Below the pieces are notes generated by a model. The model searched no databases, had not been told where the DNA came from, and worked only from the letters and a program-made list of their open reading frames with translations. This document shows, in pieces, positions 48,032 through 57,784 of a DNA stretch of 64,000 nucleotides. Positions within the stretch are counted from its first letter, which is position 1. The number at the start of each line of letters is the position of its first letter. The stretch comes from Nitrobacter vulgaris (GTDB lineage: Bacteria; Pseudomonadota; Alphaproteobacteria; Rhizobiales; Xanthobacteraceae): the NCBI RefSeq assembly GCF_002028545.1, contig NZ_MWPQ01000049.1:62001-126000 (forward strand), written 5' to 3'. Both the position numbers and the translations under genes were made by a program.

Positions 48032-48074
48032 CGCGTCTACAGGTCCTCCTTTCGACATCAACCAAGATCGGCGA

Positions 48075-50144
48075 TCAACGCCGATCACGGAGGGAAGATG
48101 TGCGTAGCGGAGAGTCCCGGCGATCGGCACTCCCCTCGGTCTGCTTTGACGGGATCTGTGGTCCAGACTCCAGCGAGCATGCAGCATCCTTGTGTATAAT
48201 ATCGTGTGCGGCCGTTTGGTCGACCAGCGACAGACAATAAGCGGCGGCTTCCCCCAGATTGTCTGCGACCGCGTCGGCCTTGAGGTGGTCTTTCGTCATT
48301 CCGCTGTTGGTGCATCCCCAGCAACAAACGAGGATGCGCACCCGCGGCATCTTGCGGCGAAGCTTGCGCAGCAGATGACGCGTTTGCGCCGTGCCGCCGT
48401 CATCGAGCGTCGAGATGCACACGAGCATCACGCCCGAGGCGTCAAGCTGGAAGATCCCGCTCGGCGACGTCTCCTCTTTCCTGGCGGCTCGCGCCCCAAG
48501 ACCGTGTTTCGACAAGATCTCAGCCAGAAACATCGCAGCCGCTTCGTCGAGATCGCTGCGCTGCGCGACGCAGAGCACCGGATGTTCGGCCTGCCATTCG
48601 GCCGGCAGTCCTTCGCGGATGATGAACGGCAGCTCCGGCATCGGTGTACCCGCCGCCACGTCCGCTGCATCAGTGGGGGCTCCGTTCTTCGGTTGACGGC
48701 CCTCCATCACGTCATCGAATTCCGAAGCCAGTCCGTCGATGACCTCGGCGACGCTATCCCTGATTGCGGCAAGGCGGTCTGGCGACAAGCGGTCGCGTTT
48801 AAGATCGGCCTGCGCCAGCATCAGGCCATTCAACGCGACGTTTTCATAATATTCGGCGAGCGAGCGCTCCTTCAAGAACTTCTCGGCCATCTCAACGGCC
48901 TCCGGCGGATCGTTGGCCAGCATGCGCTGATAGAATAGCTCCTGCGGCGACAGGGCCGGACGATCCCCCAGCAGAATGTCCAGAAACCTGAGTTGCTCGA
49001 CATGGCGGCCAAGCACGACGAGGCAGATCGTCAGAGGGGTCGCGAGAACAAGTCCGATCGGTCCCCACAGCGCGGTCCAGAACGTCGCCGCGACCACGAC
49101 GGCCACCGGCGACAATCCGCTGCTGTGTCCCACGAGCAAAGGCTCGACAGCCTGTCCGACCAGAAGCTCCGTCAGGAGAATGAGCGACCCGCTCCACAGC
49201 AACATCGACCAACCGGGATCGACCGCGATAGCCAGGGTCAGGGGAAAAAACGCCGCGATGAAAGGCCCGACATAGGGCACGAACCGCATGATCGCGGCCA
49301 GAATTCCCCAGAGGATGGCGCTGGGAACGCCGATCAACAGCAGTCCGGCGGCCACGATCACGCCGAATCCGGCGTTAAGCAGGACCTGCGTCAGGAAAAG
49401 ACGGCTGAGGCGGCTGGCCGCGTCGTCGATCGCCGCGGTCGCGGACTGCAGATCATTCGATCCTGCGAGCTTGATGAAGCGGTTGCGTAGATCCTCTCGC
49501 TGGAACAGGATGAAGATCACGAATACGATTACGATGCCCACGGTTGCCAGCGGATGCAGCAACGGGCTGATGAGCGCCGATATATTCTCAAGGGCGGACT
49601 GCGGGGGCGAACGCACCTCGACCGGTATAGGCTCAACGTGATCGACCGCTTTGGACGACAGCGAACCCGCCGCTGACGGCACCGGCTGTGGTCCGCTGAT
49701 TTCCTTGCCCAGACTCTGAAGAAGGTCCGCCGCGCGATCCAGCGGCCCTGTGGCCGTCAGCGCCCGCAGCGATTTGATCTTTTGCTGCATGGTTTGCTGG
49801 TACCGCGGCAGGCTCTCTGCGAGGCCTCTAACCTCTCTCACGATCAGGCCGCCGAGGGCGAAGATTGCGATAAAAGCAAGCAGCACCACCACGGGCACGC
49901 TGGCAGGGCGCGGGAAATGCCATCGCTCGAGAATGTCCACCAGCGGGGCGAGCACGAAGCTCAAGAGAACGGCCAGCACGATCGGAACGAAAATCTCGCG
50001 CCCCACATAGAGGCCGCAGATGACGAGCGCCGCGACGATGACCGCTGTGAGCGCCCGATCACCGAAGCCTCCCCTCGCCACCAGCGGCGCTACCCTCGCG
50101 TCCAGATCCAGACTCACCGCCGATGACCCCGATATTCCTGCCAT
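48075..50144 (-). CDS. AI-2E family permease with an extra C-terminal domain
   Basis: 689 residues from the ATG at 50144. Eight or so membrane segments with the AI-2E/PerM pattern: [60 protein letters not shown], and [19 protein letters not shown]. Typical members are 350-400 residues; this one has about 290 more. Residues 390-530 are helical and acidic; the last domain ([40 protein letters not shown]) looks like a Rossmann-type or cobalamin-binding-like alpha/beta fold without the DxHxxG motif. The family's transport role for autoinducer-2 is known for few members; the substrate is unknown here. Confidence 0.85.
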   Translation of the reverse strand: MAGISGSSAVSLDLDARVAPLVARGGFGDRALTAVIVAALVICGLYVGREIFVPIVLAVLLSFVLAPLVDILERWHFPRPASVPVVVLLAFIAIFALGGLIVREVRGLAESLPRYQQTMQQKIKSLRALTATGPLDRAADLLQSLGKEISGPQPVPSAAGSLSSKAVDHVEPIPVEVRSPPQSALENISALISPLLHPLATVGIVIVFVIFILFQREDLRNRFIKLAGSNDLQSATAAIDDAASRLSRLFLTQVLLNAGFGVIVAAGLLLIGVPSAILWGILAAIMRFVPYVGPFIAAFFPLTLAIAVDPGWSMLLWSGSLILLTELLVGQAVEPLLVGHSSGLSPVAVVVAATFWTALWGPIGLVLATPLTICLVVLGRHVEQLRFLDILLGDRPALSPQELFYQRMLANDPPEAVEMAEKFLKERSLAEYYENVALNGLMLAQADLKRDRLSPDRLAAIRDSVAEVIDGLASEFDDVMEGRQPKNGAPTDAADVAAGTPMPELPFIIREGLPAEWQAEHPVLCVAQRSDLDEAAAMFLAEILSKHGLGARAARKEETSPSGIFQLDASGVMLVCISTLDDGGTAQTRHLLRKLRRKMPRVRILVCCWGCTNSGMTKDHLKADAVADNLGEAAAYCLSLVDQTAAHDIIHKDAACSLESGPQIPSKQTEGSADRRDSPLRTSSLRDRR

Positions 50145-50380
50145 CAATGATCGGCGGGCCGATTTGGTTCCATATTGACGCCTGGGGGATCGGTCCGATA
50201 GATCGTCCGTCCCTACCACTTACGCCGCTGGCGCATCGGGGCTATTTTGACGCCCTCCTCTAAAAACCCGGAGAGTCGGCGGTGTCTGGGGTTGAGGCTG
50301 CAGGTGGAAAGCAGACGGTCACACAGCTTCGCCTTCGGTCATGCCAGAAGCTCGTCGTCGTGGCGTAGCCGCCATATTGA

Positions 50381-50521
50381 ACAGCGTGCTATTCAGAAGG
50401 CATCGACGAAATTGCTTTGGACACTTGGACAGCCAATATCGACGCGCAGAAATTCTTCAGCTCGCAAGGCTATGTCCCGTTCAACGTCATCCATCGCAAG
50501 AAGCTTGTCGGAGTGAGCTAA
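50381..50521 (+). pseudogene. C-terminal remnant of a GNAT acetyltransferase
   Basis: A frame closed upstream by a stop at 50378 encodes GIDEIALDTWTANIDAQKFF, SSQGYVPFNVIHRKKL. This is the final beta-strand and helix of a GNAT acetyltransferase (LDTWxxNxxAQxFFxxxGY). The N-terminal three quarters with the acetyl-CoA loop are missing. It is a relic between two intact minus-strand genes. Confidence 0.65.
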
Positions 50522-50554
50522 GGAGTCCAGGCCGCCAATGCGTTACCACTCTTC

Positions 50555-52207
50555 TCACCGCGTCAGCTTCTTATATTTCACGCGGTGCGGGATGATGCTG
50601 TCCTGACCGAGCCGCCGCATCTTGTCCTTCTCGTAGTCCTGGAAGTTGCCCTCGAACCATTCGACATGGCTGTCGCCTTCGAAGGCAAGGATATGCGTGG
50701 CGATGCGATCGAGAAACCAGCGGTCGTGGCTGATGATGACGGCGCAGCCAGCGAAATCCTCGAGCGCCTCTTCCAGCGCGCGCAGCGTATCGACGTCGAG
50801 ATCGTTGGTCGGCTCGTCGAGTAGCAGCACGTTGGCGCCGGACTTCAGCATCTTGGCCAGATGCACGCGGTTACGCTCGCCGCCCGACAAACTGCCTACC
50901 TTCTTCTGCTGATCCGCGCCCTTGAAATTGAATGACGAGCAGTAGCCGCGCGAGTTCACCTCGCGCTTGCCGAGCAGGATCTGTTCGTTCCCTCCGGATA
51001 TCTCCTCCCAGACGTTCTTCTTCGCGTCGAGGCTATCGCGCGACTGGTCGACGTAACCAAGATGCACGCTCTCGCCGATGGTGATGGTACCCTTGTCCGG
51101 CGTCTCCTGCTTGGTGATCATCCGGAACAGCGTGGTTTTGCCGGCGCCGTTGGCGCCGATCACGCCGACAATGCCTCCGGGCGGCAGCTTGAAGGTCAGA
51201 TCGTCGATCAGTTCGCGGTCGCCAAACCCTTTGCTCAGGCCCTCGAAATCGACCACGTTCTGGCCGAGACGCTCGGCGACGGGAATGGTGATCTGCGCCG
51301 TCTGGCTCTGCTTCTCGCTGGCCTGCTTGAGCAGATCCTCGTAGCGCTGGTAGCGCGCCTTGGATTTCGCCTGCCGCGCCTTGGGCGAGGCGGCGATCCA
51401 TTCCTGCTCGCGCGCCAGCGTCTTCTGATGCGCGGCGTCTTCGCGGCCTTCCTGTTCGAGGCGCTTCTGCTTCTGCTTCAGCCACGCCGAATAGTTACCC
51501 TCGTAGGGAATACCCTTGCCGCGATCGAGTTCGAGGATCCATCCCGTCACGTTGTCGAGGAAGTAGCGGTCGTGGGTGACGATCAGGATCGCGCCCGGAT
51601 AATTGCGCAAATGACTTTCGAGCCACGACACCGACTCAGCATCGAGATGGTTGGTCGGTTCGTCCAGCAGCAAGAGGTCCGGCTGGTCAAGCAGCAGCTT
51701 GCATAGCGCGACGCGGCGGCGCTCGCCGCCGGAGAGTTTCGTCACGTCGGCATCATCGGGAGGGCAGCGCAGTGCGTCCATCGCCTGATCGACCTTGCTG
51801 TCGAGATCCCACAACCCCGCAGCCTCGATCTCATCCTGCAGCCTGGTCATCTCGTCGGCGGTTTCGTCGGAGTAGTTCATCGCCAGTTCGTTGTAGCGAT
51901 CGAGGATCGCCTTCTGCTTGGCGACGCCCTCCATGACGTTTTCGCGCACGGTCTTGGCTGGATCGAGCTGCGGCTCCTGCTCAAGATAACCGACGCGGGC
52001 ACCTTCCGCGACCCAGGCCTCGCCCGTGTAGTCCTTGTCGAGCCCCGCCATGATCTTCAGCAGCGTCGATTTACCCGAGCCGTTGACGCCGAGCACGCCG
52101 ATCTTGGCGTCCGGATAGAACGACAGGTGGATGTTATCCAGCACCTTCCGGTTCGGCGGATAAGTTTTGGACAAGCCCTGCATGAAGTAGATGAACTGGC
52201 GCGCCAT
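50555..52207 (-). CDS. ettA: Energy-dependent translational throttle protein EttA (ABC-F)
   Basis: 550 residues, two ABC ATPase domains without membrane segments. First Walker [17 protein letters not shown], signature [18 protein letters not shown]; second Walker [18 protein letters not shown], signature [20 protein letters not shown]; the linker between them is the P-site tRNA interaction motif region (residues 245-300). The family binds the ribosome E site and gates translation with the energy state. The start is followed upstream by a run of similar GGAATCAC units that contain the ribosome site. Confidence 0.96.
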   Translation of the reverse strand: MARQFIYFMQGLSKTYPPNRKVLDNIHLSFYPDAKIGVLGVNGSGKSTLLKIMAGLDKDYTGEAWVAEGARVGYLEQEPQLDPAKTVRENVMEGVAKQKAILDRYNELAMNYSDETADEMTRLQDEIEAAGLWDLDSKVDQAMDALRCPPDDADVTKLSGGERRRVALCKLLLDQPDLLLLDEPTNHLDAESVSWLESHLRNYPGAILIVTHDRYFLDNVTGWILELDRGKGIPYEGNYSAWLKQKQKRLEQEGREDAAHQKTLAREQEWIAASPKARQAKSKARYQRYEDLLKQASEKQSQTAQITIPVAERLGQNVVDFEGLSKGFGDRELIDDLTFKLPPGGIVGVIGANGAGKTTLFRMITKQETPDKGTITIGESVHLGYVDQSRDSLDAKKNVWEEISGGNEQILLGKREVNSRGYCSSFNFKGADQQKKVGSLSGGERNRVHLAKMLKSGANVLLLDEPTNDLDVDTLRALEEALEDFAGCAVIISHDRWFLDRIATHILAFEGDSHVEWFEGNFQDYEKDKMRRLGQDSIIPHRVKYKKLTR

Positions 52208-52208
52208 C

Positions 52209-52252
52209 GTGATCCCTGAAAGCGTGATTCCTAAAGGTGATTCCTGAAAGCG
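52209..52252 (-). repeat. Three near-identical units at the ettA ribosome site
   Basis: On the minus strand the sequence reads tttcaggaatcac, tttaggaatcac, tttcagggatcac directly before the ATG. Each unit holds an AGGA or AGGG core, so there are three stacked ribosome-binding sites, only the last at correct spacing. Probably a local tandem duplication. Confidence 0.65.
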
Positions 52253-52931
52253 TCGCGGCGGTGTTCAGACGTTCTCTCCCGCCTTGCGGCGAAATCGTCA
52301 GGAACCTCTGAACCAGGCCACGCGCCGACCGAAGGTTGTACGCCTCTTTTGAATCCACGTCGCTGATAGGCCGCAGGGGCCGAACTTCGGGATTCAGGAG
52401 GCGCCGTTTTCTGGAAAGTTTACTGCCGCTGATGTAGCCGCGCGGTGGCGAAAGGGCAACCTTGCCTTAACCACGCAGAAAGGTTGACGGAAGGAATACT
52501 CCGTTTCGTCTCATTCGAACCGCCTTTTAATTAAATCCGTGAAGGATAGCGAGACCAGCGCCATCGTCGGCCTCCCAACAGGAAGCTTGCGACCCAACAA
52601 GGCAGTAACACCATGGCGACCAGCGTATCGGCGTCAGCGTCCAACCGGACCGAAAGACAGGATCATCCGCGCGGAGGACTTCACGGCATTCGCGCGTTAT
52701 GGCGCGAATTCACCGCGATCGCGTTCAGCTCCTACCGGCCCGAACTGCATTACATGCGCGGACCCGGACCCGCGTGGCGTGCCAAGCACGGCGAGCGAGC
52801 GCCCAATGACTAGGCCGCGCATCCGCAGTTGGCATCACGCAACATCGCATATGACCGCGTCGATCGCCGAAGCGAAGACGAGGGAACGTTCGATCGCCGA
52901 TCCCCGACCGAATACCTTCTCGCAGAAAGCC
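52253..52931. other. About 680 bases without a supported gene
   Basis: No intact gene is evident between ettA and a dehydrogenase remnant. Short frames (52613-52813 and others) have no ribosome site or family match. Confidence 0.5.
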
Positions 52932-53087
52932 CTGCACCTCAATCATCCGCTCCGCAGGCGCGATCGCCACTTGAGGACGCCTCATCCCGGCTGCGAGATC
53001 ACGCCGAACTACGGGCATTATTACATCGAGATGGTCGGGAATATCGCCGCGTGGCTCAAGGGCGCACGGGTACGCGCGCTGCGGTGA
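52932..53087 (+). pseudogene. C-terminal remnant of a D-2-hydroxyacid dehydrogenase
   Basis: The last 51 residues of this frame (NHPLRRRDRHLRTPHPGC, EITPNYGHYYIEMVGNIAAW, LKGARVRAL) match the end of NAD-dependent D-2-hydroxyacid dehydrogenases, whose usual pattern is HPLLxLxNVVxTPHxGYxTxExY...ENIxAWLxGxPVRVL. The NAD-binding domain and active-site Arg/Glu are absent upstream. A relic of a deleted gene; the flanks hold no matching piece I can see. Confidence 0.6.
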
Positions 53088-53103
53088 GTTAAGGTGAGTT
53101 AAA

Positions 53104-53180
53104 AGTGTTTCGAGCGAAGCATGTCCTCGGACTTGACCCGAGGATGGAATGGGTTCGCATGAAGAAAACACGTCAGATCA
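53104..53180. repeat. Modular palindromic repeat, copy 5 (reverse orientation)
   Basis: agtgtttcgagcgaag ... ggttcgcatgaagaaaacacgtcagatc is the reverse complement of the conserved module; like copy 4 it carries the cctcgg...ccgagg insert. It sits between the dehydrogenase remnant and the L,D-transpeptidase stop. Confidence 0.75.
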
Positions 53181-53277
53181 AAATCATAGAGTCACGCTTC
53201 TGACTCTGTCAGAAGCGGAAGGCTCTAAGAGAGCCGCGCAGCAAAACCGTTACGCAGGCGCGGCTTAAGCGCTGCGC

Positions 53278-54408
53278 CTATCGGATCGTAACCGGCGCCG
53301 GCAGCGGCGGCACCGAGGTTGGCTGGGTTCCGGGCAAGCTCGCTGTCTGCGGCGGCTGCGGAGTCGGCGCCGCGCTCGATCCCGGAGCCGGCTGGGTGGA
53401 AGCCGTCGTATCGGTGTGCGGTGGACCGCCGGGCAGCACGACAACCCGCGTACCGACCTTCACACGATCAAACAGATCCGACACATCCTCGTTGAGCATC
53501 CCGATGCAACCTGAAGAGACGAACTTGCCGATCGTCGAAGGCTGATTGGTGCCATGGATGCGAAATACTGTCGAACCGAGATACATGGCGCGCGCGCCCA
53601 ACGGATTGCCCGGACCGCCTGCCATGAAGCGCGGCAGATAAGGCTGACGTTCGATCATTTCGGTCGGCGGATGCCAGTCCGGCCACTCAGCCTTGCGGCT
53701 GATCTTCTGCACGCCGGCCCAGGTGAAGCCGTCGCGGCCAACGCGCACGCCATAGCGGATCGCGCGATTATTACCGAGTATGTAGTACAGATGCGTATTT
53801 GACGTATCGACCACGATGGTGCCCGCCGGCTCTTTGGTGGCGAACGTGACTTCCTTGCGGCGCAGTCTCGGCGCCAGCTGTTTCTCACCGCCCTGATCAG
53901 CCTCCGGCTGCTCGTCCGGCGGCAGCGCCGACATTGGGGCCGGCCTACCGTCCGCACCCACCGGAGCCGGCGGCGTGAGGCCGTCAGTCGCTCCGCCGGT
54001 CGAAGCGACCGTTTCCGGCATACGCGTCGGAGCTTGATACTGTGGGGGGCCGGGCTGCCCGTAACGAGGATCCTCGGGCGACATCACCGGGCCTGGCGGA
54101 AGGTCGCGAGTCGAATAGACCGGCGTGGAACTGGAGCGACCGTAACGCGGATCATCCGGCGACATCACGGGGCCAGGCGGTGTCAACGCTGCGGAATTGT
54201 CGCGCTGCGCCGATTGGTCGTCAACCGGATCGAAACTGGGAACCGCATCGGCTCCTCTTTGACGGTCATCTTCGTCCGGATAAGCGGAGGGCGGCGTGGA
54301 ATAGATCGGGCTCGGCGGGGGCGGGTATCCCTGCGCCGAGGCTAACGAGGTTCCCGCTGCGCCAGCTACGATCGCCGCAAAAACCGTCAGAATGCGTTTG
54401 ATCATCAT
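53278..54408 (-). CDS. L,D-transpeptidase (YkuD domain)
   Basis: 376 residues from the ATG at 54408. Signal peptide (IKRILTVFAAIVAGAAGTSL, cut near ASA-QG). Residues 25-165 are a Pro/Tyr/Ser-rich linker with a near repeat PPGPVMSPDDPRYG / PPGPVMSPEDPRYG. The YkuD domain (about 190-320) has the catalytic signature HGTNQPSTIGKFVSSGCIGM, with the nucleophilic Cys. It crosslinks peptidoglycan by 3-3 bonds or attaches proteins. A Pro-rich tail follows (TQPAPGSSAAPTPQ...). Confidence 0.93.
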   Translation of the reverse strand: MMIKRILTVFAAIVAGAAGTSLASAQGYPPPPSPIYSTPPSAYPDEDDRQRGADAVPSFDPVDDQSAQRDNSAALTPPGPVMSPDDPRYGRSSSTPVYSTRDLPPGPVMSPEDPRYGQPGPPQYQAPTRMPETVASTGGATDGLTPPAPVGADGRPAPMSALPPDEQPEADQGGEKQLAPRLRRKEVTFATKEPAGTIVVDTSNTHLYYILGNNRAIRYGVRVGRDGFTWAGVQKISRKAEWPDWHPPTEMIERQPYLPRFMAGGPGNPLGARAMYLGSTVFRIHGTNQPSTIGKFVSSGCIGMLNEDVSDLFDRVKVGTRVVVLPGGPPHTDTTASTQPAPGSSAAPTPQPPQTASLPGTQPTSVPPLPAPVTIR

Positions 54409-54734
54409 CGCCCTTGTATAAATCCAACAAGACACCGGATCGTTAACGGCCACATCGCGCAGGATAGCGGCGCATTCAAGACGATTCAGACAAAAGCCTC
54501 CCCGATTCGGTCATAATTCCAGATCGTGGCGAACCGTGTCCTCCAGGCCTCACTATTTCCTGCAAACTTTCGACGGGCGATTGTTGCGGTGGATTTTTGG
54601 AGCGCACGACCGCGTCCCTTGCGGTATTCTCGATAGGCCCTGATTCGTACAACCTGTCGATCAGGCGTGTGTTCAATTGCGTTCTGATGGCCCGATCACC
54701 GTCGTAGACGCGCGGGGAAGGCGCAACCACACCC

Positions 54735-55493
54735 ATGCTACCCGGCTTTCGTTCCCTATTCGTTGCGGTCACGCTGGCGATCTCAATGCTGATCTTCGGC
54801 TTGGGGGCCGCAGCTTTGCTGCGAGCAACCCACGAAGAGTTCGCAAGTCTGCCTCTCAAGCCGATGCCCGAAGTCACGTTTGGATCAAAAGAAGCCGAAC
54901 AGCCTACGTTGGCCGTGCTGCAGGTCGATACACCCGCCGCCAAACCTGCAACACCGGAATCAAACCAGGCCGACGCACAGCACACGGTGACGCCTTTATC
55001 GGATGCGCAGCCGGAATCCGGGGCCGATACGCCTCCTGCCACGGACGCACCTTCTGCTCCGGCCGATACTGACAAGCCGGCAGCTTCTCCATCACGATCG
55101 GAGCCCGTCCCCGCGATAGCGGACACGACACCTCCCGCCAATACCGCTGCGCCAGAACTATCGGAGCCAGCGCGAGGCAGCGAGACGGCAGACGAGGCAG
55201 ACGAGGCCGTCAAACCCGCGGTCGCGAAAAGCGACGCATCCTCAACTGACGGAAAAACATCCGGTGTCACGGAAACGATGACATCGCCGTTCGGAGAGCA
55301 TTCCAAGCCACCCCTGCCGGCAAGCCGTCCTGTACAGAAAACGCAGGTCGCCGATCCGGCGACGCCCACCACCAAACGATCGTCCACGAAACCACGGCGT
55401 GCTGCTAAGAAACATCACCATCGCAGTGCGATCCGGCAGTCAGATCGTTCATCGCAACCCATGCTTTTGGGGTCGCCGCTCGAATTGGAGTGA
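54735..55493 (+). CDS. Membrane-anchored Pro/Ala/Glu-rich protein, unknown
   Basis: 252 residues. One N-terminal membrane segment (SLFVAVTLAISMLIFGLGAA) followed by HEEFASLPLKPMPEVTF, then a long disordered region (Ala, Pro, Thr, Glu, Asp) and a basic, His-containing end (KPRRAAKKHHHRSA). I recognise the N-terminus MLPGFR...FGLGAAALLRA.HEEFAS as a conserved hypothetical of Bradyrhizobium relatives. The opposite-strand frame of similar length is a shadow. Function unknown. Confidence 0.75.
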   Translation: MLPGFRSLFVAVTLAISMLIFGLGAAALLRATHEEFASLPLKPMPEVTFGSKEAEQPTLAVLQVDTPAAKPATPESNQADAQHTVTPLSDAQPESGADTPPATDAPSAPADTDKPAASPSRSEPVPAIADTTPPANTAAPELSEPARGSETADEADEAVKPAVAKSDASSTDGKTSGVTETMTSPFGEHSKPPLPASRPVQKTQVADPATPTTKRSSTKPRRAAKKHHHRSAIRQSDRSSQPMLLGSPLELE

Positions 55494-55499
55494 GCCTGT

Positions 55500-56366
55500 T
55501 CAGGCAGGTCCGGTAGCGATCGGCGGACCCTCACTCAATCCCCACTCCGACCATGACCCGTCGTAGAGCGCCGAGCCCCGCACCCCGAGTCGGTAGAGCG
55601 CAAGCGTCAGCACCGCGGCCGAAACCCCCGAGCCGCAGGTGGTGACGACGGGCTTTGCCAAATCCACCCCGACGCGAGTAAACGCGGCACGAATATCGTC
55701 CAGCGGCTTCATAGCGCCGGTCCCAGGATCGAACAGCTCGTTGTACGGCAGGTTGCGGCTGCCGGGAATGTGACCTGAACGCAGCCCGGCTCTCGGCTCC
55801 GCTACGGCGCCGGTGAAGCGACCAGCCGCGCGCGCATCGACAAGCTGCTCGCGACCCGACGACAGGTTGCTCATGAGCTGAGCTTGACCGCGCACATAAA
55901 GCGGATCGAAGGTCGCGTTGAAATGGCCCGGCTTCGGCGAAACTTTACCGGATTCGACCGGGCGGTTTTCCGCGCGCCATTTTTTCAGGCCGCCGTCAAG
56001 TACCCGGACATCGGCGTGACCGAACGACAGGAACATCCACCACACCCGCGGCGCGGCAACCCAGCCTCCAAAGTCATAAACAACGACTGTATCTTTCGAG
56101 GAAACCCCCAGCGCGCCGACATCACGCGCGAACTGCGCAGCATCCGGATACATATGCGGAAGTGGCGACGCACGATCCGATACGGCATCGACATCGAAGA
56201 ACACCGCGCCGGGAATGTGCGTGGCGTGAAAATCATCGACAGCCAGCGGTAGCACGCCGGGCATCTTGAACGAGGCATCGATGACCTTGACGTCACCAAG
56301 ATGCGCGGCCAGCCATTCGGTGGAGACAAGAGGATCGTCGAGAATGGAGATCATTGTAATGCTCAT
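55500..56366 (-). CDS. sseA: 3-mercaptopyruvate sulfurtransferase (rhodanese)
   Basis: 288 residues with two rhodanese domains. The C-terminal active site is CGSGVSA (catalytic Cys in TTCGSGVSAAVLTLALYRLG), the MST-type loop CG[SG]GV[TS]A; the N-terminal inactive domain has the CH2A-like VVYDFGGWVAAPRVWWMFLS block. It moves sulfur from 3-mercaptopyruvate to thiols or cyanide. The start is at 56366 or 56354; the first has GGGA five bases before it. Divergent from no one: it follows the GNAT gene on the same strand, 44 bases downstream. Confidence 0.93.
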   Translation of the reverse strand: MSITMISILDDPLVSTEWLAAHLGDVKVIDASFKMPGVLPLAVDDFHATHIPGAVFFDVDAVSDRASPLPHMYPDAAQFARDVGALGVSSKDTVVVYDFGGWVAAPRVWWMFLSFGHADVRVLDGGLKKWRAENRPVESGKVSPKPGHFNATFDPLYVRGQAQLMSNLSSGREQLVDARAAGRFTGAVAEPRAGLRSGHIPGSRNLPYNELFDPGTGAMKPLDDIRAAFTRVGVDLAKPVVTTCGSGVSAAVLTLALYRLGVRGSALYDGSWSEWGLSEGPPIATGPA

Positions 56367-56410
56367 TATATTCCCGCGCCGCAGTCGCTCACTCGGCGGG
56401 ACGGCCGGGA

Positions 56411-57004
56411 CTATCGACGCTTTTCATTGAGTTCGTAGGTGAGATGCGCCTTCACCTTCGGCCACTCTCCGGGAAGGATGCTGTAGACGACGGTGTCCCG
56501 CACCGTCACGTTTGGCGACATCTGACGATCGCGCAGGGTACCCTCCTGTTTGGCGCCGAGCCGCTCGATGCCACGTCGGCTGACATGATTGAAAACGTGA
56601 GTACGGAATTCCACGGCGATGCAGTTCAGCTTTTCGAACGCGTGAGTGAGCAGCAGCAGCTTGCACTGGGTATTGACTGCGGTGCGCTGGACGCGCTTCG
56701 CATACCAGGTCGAGCCGATCTCGACGCGACAGCTCGCAGAGTCGACGTTCATGTAGGTCGTCATACCGGCGATTCGTCCCTCGGCATCCCGCACCGTAAA
56801 GGGCAGCATGGTTCCGGCTGCTTGCAGCGAGAGCCGCCGCTCGATCTCGGCCCCCATTTTCTCCGGCGCCGGAACGAAAGTGTACCAGATCTTCCAGATC
56901 TCGCCGTCTTTGACCGCGTCAACAAGGGCTTCGCGGTGATCTTGCGACAACGGCTCGAGCCGCGCATGAGGTCCTTCGAGCGTGACCGGCTGCAGCCAGG
57001 GCAT
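56411..57004 (-). CDS. GNAT-family acetyltransferase (RimJ/RimL-like)
   Basis: 197 residues, Acetyltransf_3 type. MLPFTVRDAEGRIAGMTTYM forms the central strands, WYAKRVQRTAVNTQCKLLLL replaces the usual acetyl-CoA loop Q/RxxGxG/A, and VEFRTHVFNHVSRRGIERLG carries the hallmark of RimJ-like enzymes (NxxSRRAIERLG). The canonical pyrophosphate loop is weak, as in this subfamily. Substrate unknown; located upstream of sseA. Confidence 0.85.
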   Translation of the reverse strand: MPWLQPVTLEGPHARLEPLSQDHREALVDAVKDGEIWKIWYTFVPAPEKMGAEIERRLSLQAAGTMLPFTVRDAEGRIAGMTTYMNVDSASCRVEIGSTWYAKRVQRTAVNTQCKLLLLTHAFEKLNCIAVEFRTHVFNHVSRRGIERLGAKQEGTLRDRQMSPNVTVRDTVVYSILPGEWPKVKAHLTYELNEKRR

Positions 57005-57141
57005 GATGTACTCCGTTCCTTTACAGCCATTTGTGCGATCGAGACAAAATTTGCAAAAGCAATTTGCCTGACTTCACATCTTGACAACGGGTACCAGGAC
57101 AGATGTCAGCGGCTGGAATGACGTCGGAGATAACGCCTGAA

Positions 57142-57498
57142 CTACTTCCCTTCCTCCTTCGCCGGATGTTTTCCGTCCTCCTTCGTCGGGGACTGCGGCT
57201 GTTTCTTGCTCGCCGCCTGAAGTTCAGCCACCGCCTTCCGCAGTTCCGCAACTGTGCTCTCAAGCACCTGCATCTGTCGGTTGGCCGCATCGATTTTCTG
57301 CCTGCTATCGATGACATATCTGCTGAGGGTGGTTTGCAGAAAATTGATGTTGCTCTGCAAGCAACTCGTCCGCCTCTCCATCGTCTTTTCGACGGTGCAG
57401 ATCTCAATACCGGGAACGTCCTGCGCCATGGAAGCGCAGAGGCCCAGCATATAAAGGGGCCCGATCATCAACATCAACGGAAGGCGTCGGTCGCTCAT
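57142..57498 (-). CDS. Small exported coiled-coil protein, unknown
   Basis: 118 residues from the ATG at 57498. A signal peptide (PLMLMIGPLYMLGLCASMAQ) is followed by EICTVEKTMERRTSCLQSNI with two Cys, a coiled coil (QKIDAANRQMQVLESTVAEL, RKAVAELQAASKK) and a Lys/Pro/Glu tail. I do not recognise the family. It probably acts in the periplasm as an oligomer. The tail (PTKEDGKHPAKEEGK) contains a short repeat. Confidence 0.7.
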   Translation of the reverse strand: MSDRRLPLMLMIGPLYMLGLCASMAQDVPGIEICTVEKTMERRTSCLQSNINFLQTTLSRYVIDSRQKIDAANRQMQVLESTVAELRKAVAELQAASKKQPQSPTKEDGKHPAKEEGK

Positions 57499-57784
57499 CG
57501 AAACTCTCATCCCACACAATGATTCCCTGAAGGCAGCTTTGCAGAACGCCGATCAAGGGGCGAGGATTATCACGCGACCTCAGACTGTGGCGGGCAAACC
57601 CACACGGCCCGAACAGCTACGGTTGCGCACCCGGCAGTTCCTTGGATTAGATCTCGGGCAGCGCAATTCATTTCAAATCGCGCGCCGCCGCGTTAGGCGC
57701 CATTAACGCTGGCGACGAAAACCGTGCGATTGTGCAACCAGTTGTTCGCGAACCGGATTTAGTCTCATTCGGTATCATGGAACG

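Noticed and set aside
52613-52813. 66-residue frame between ettA and the dehydrogenase relic.
   Set aside because: No ribosome site, no family resemblance, and overlapping frames of similar length on both strands.
54476-55387. 303-residue minus-strand frame opposite the gene at 54735.
   Set aside because: The plus-strand frame has a clear membrane anchor and a conserved N-terminus; the minus frame is a low-complexity shadow of the Ala/Pro/Glu codons.
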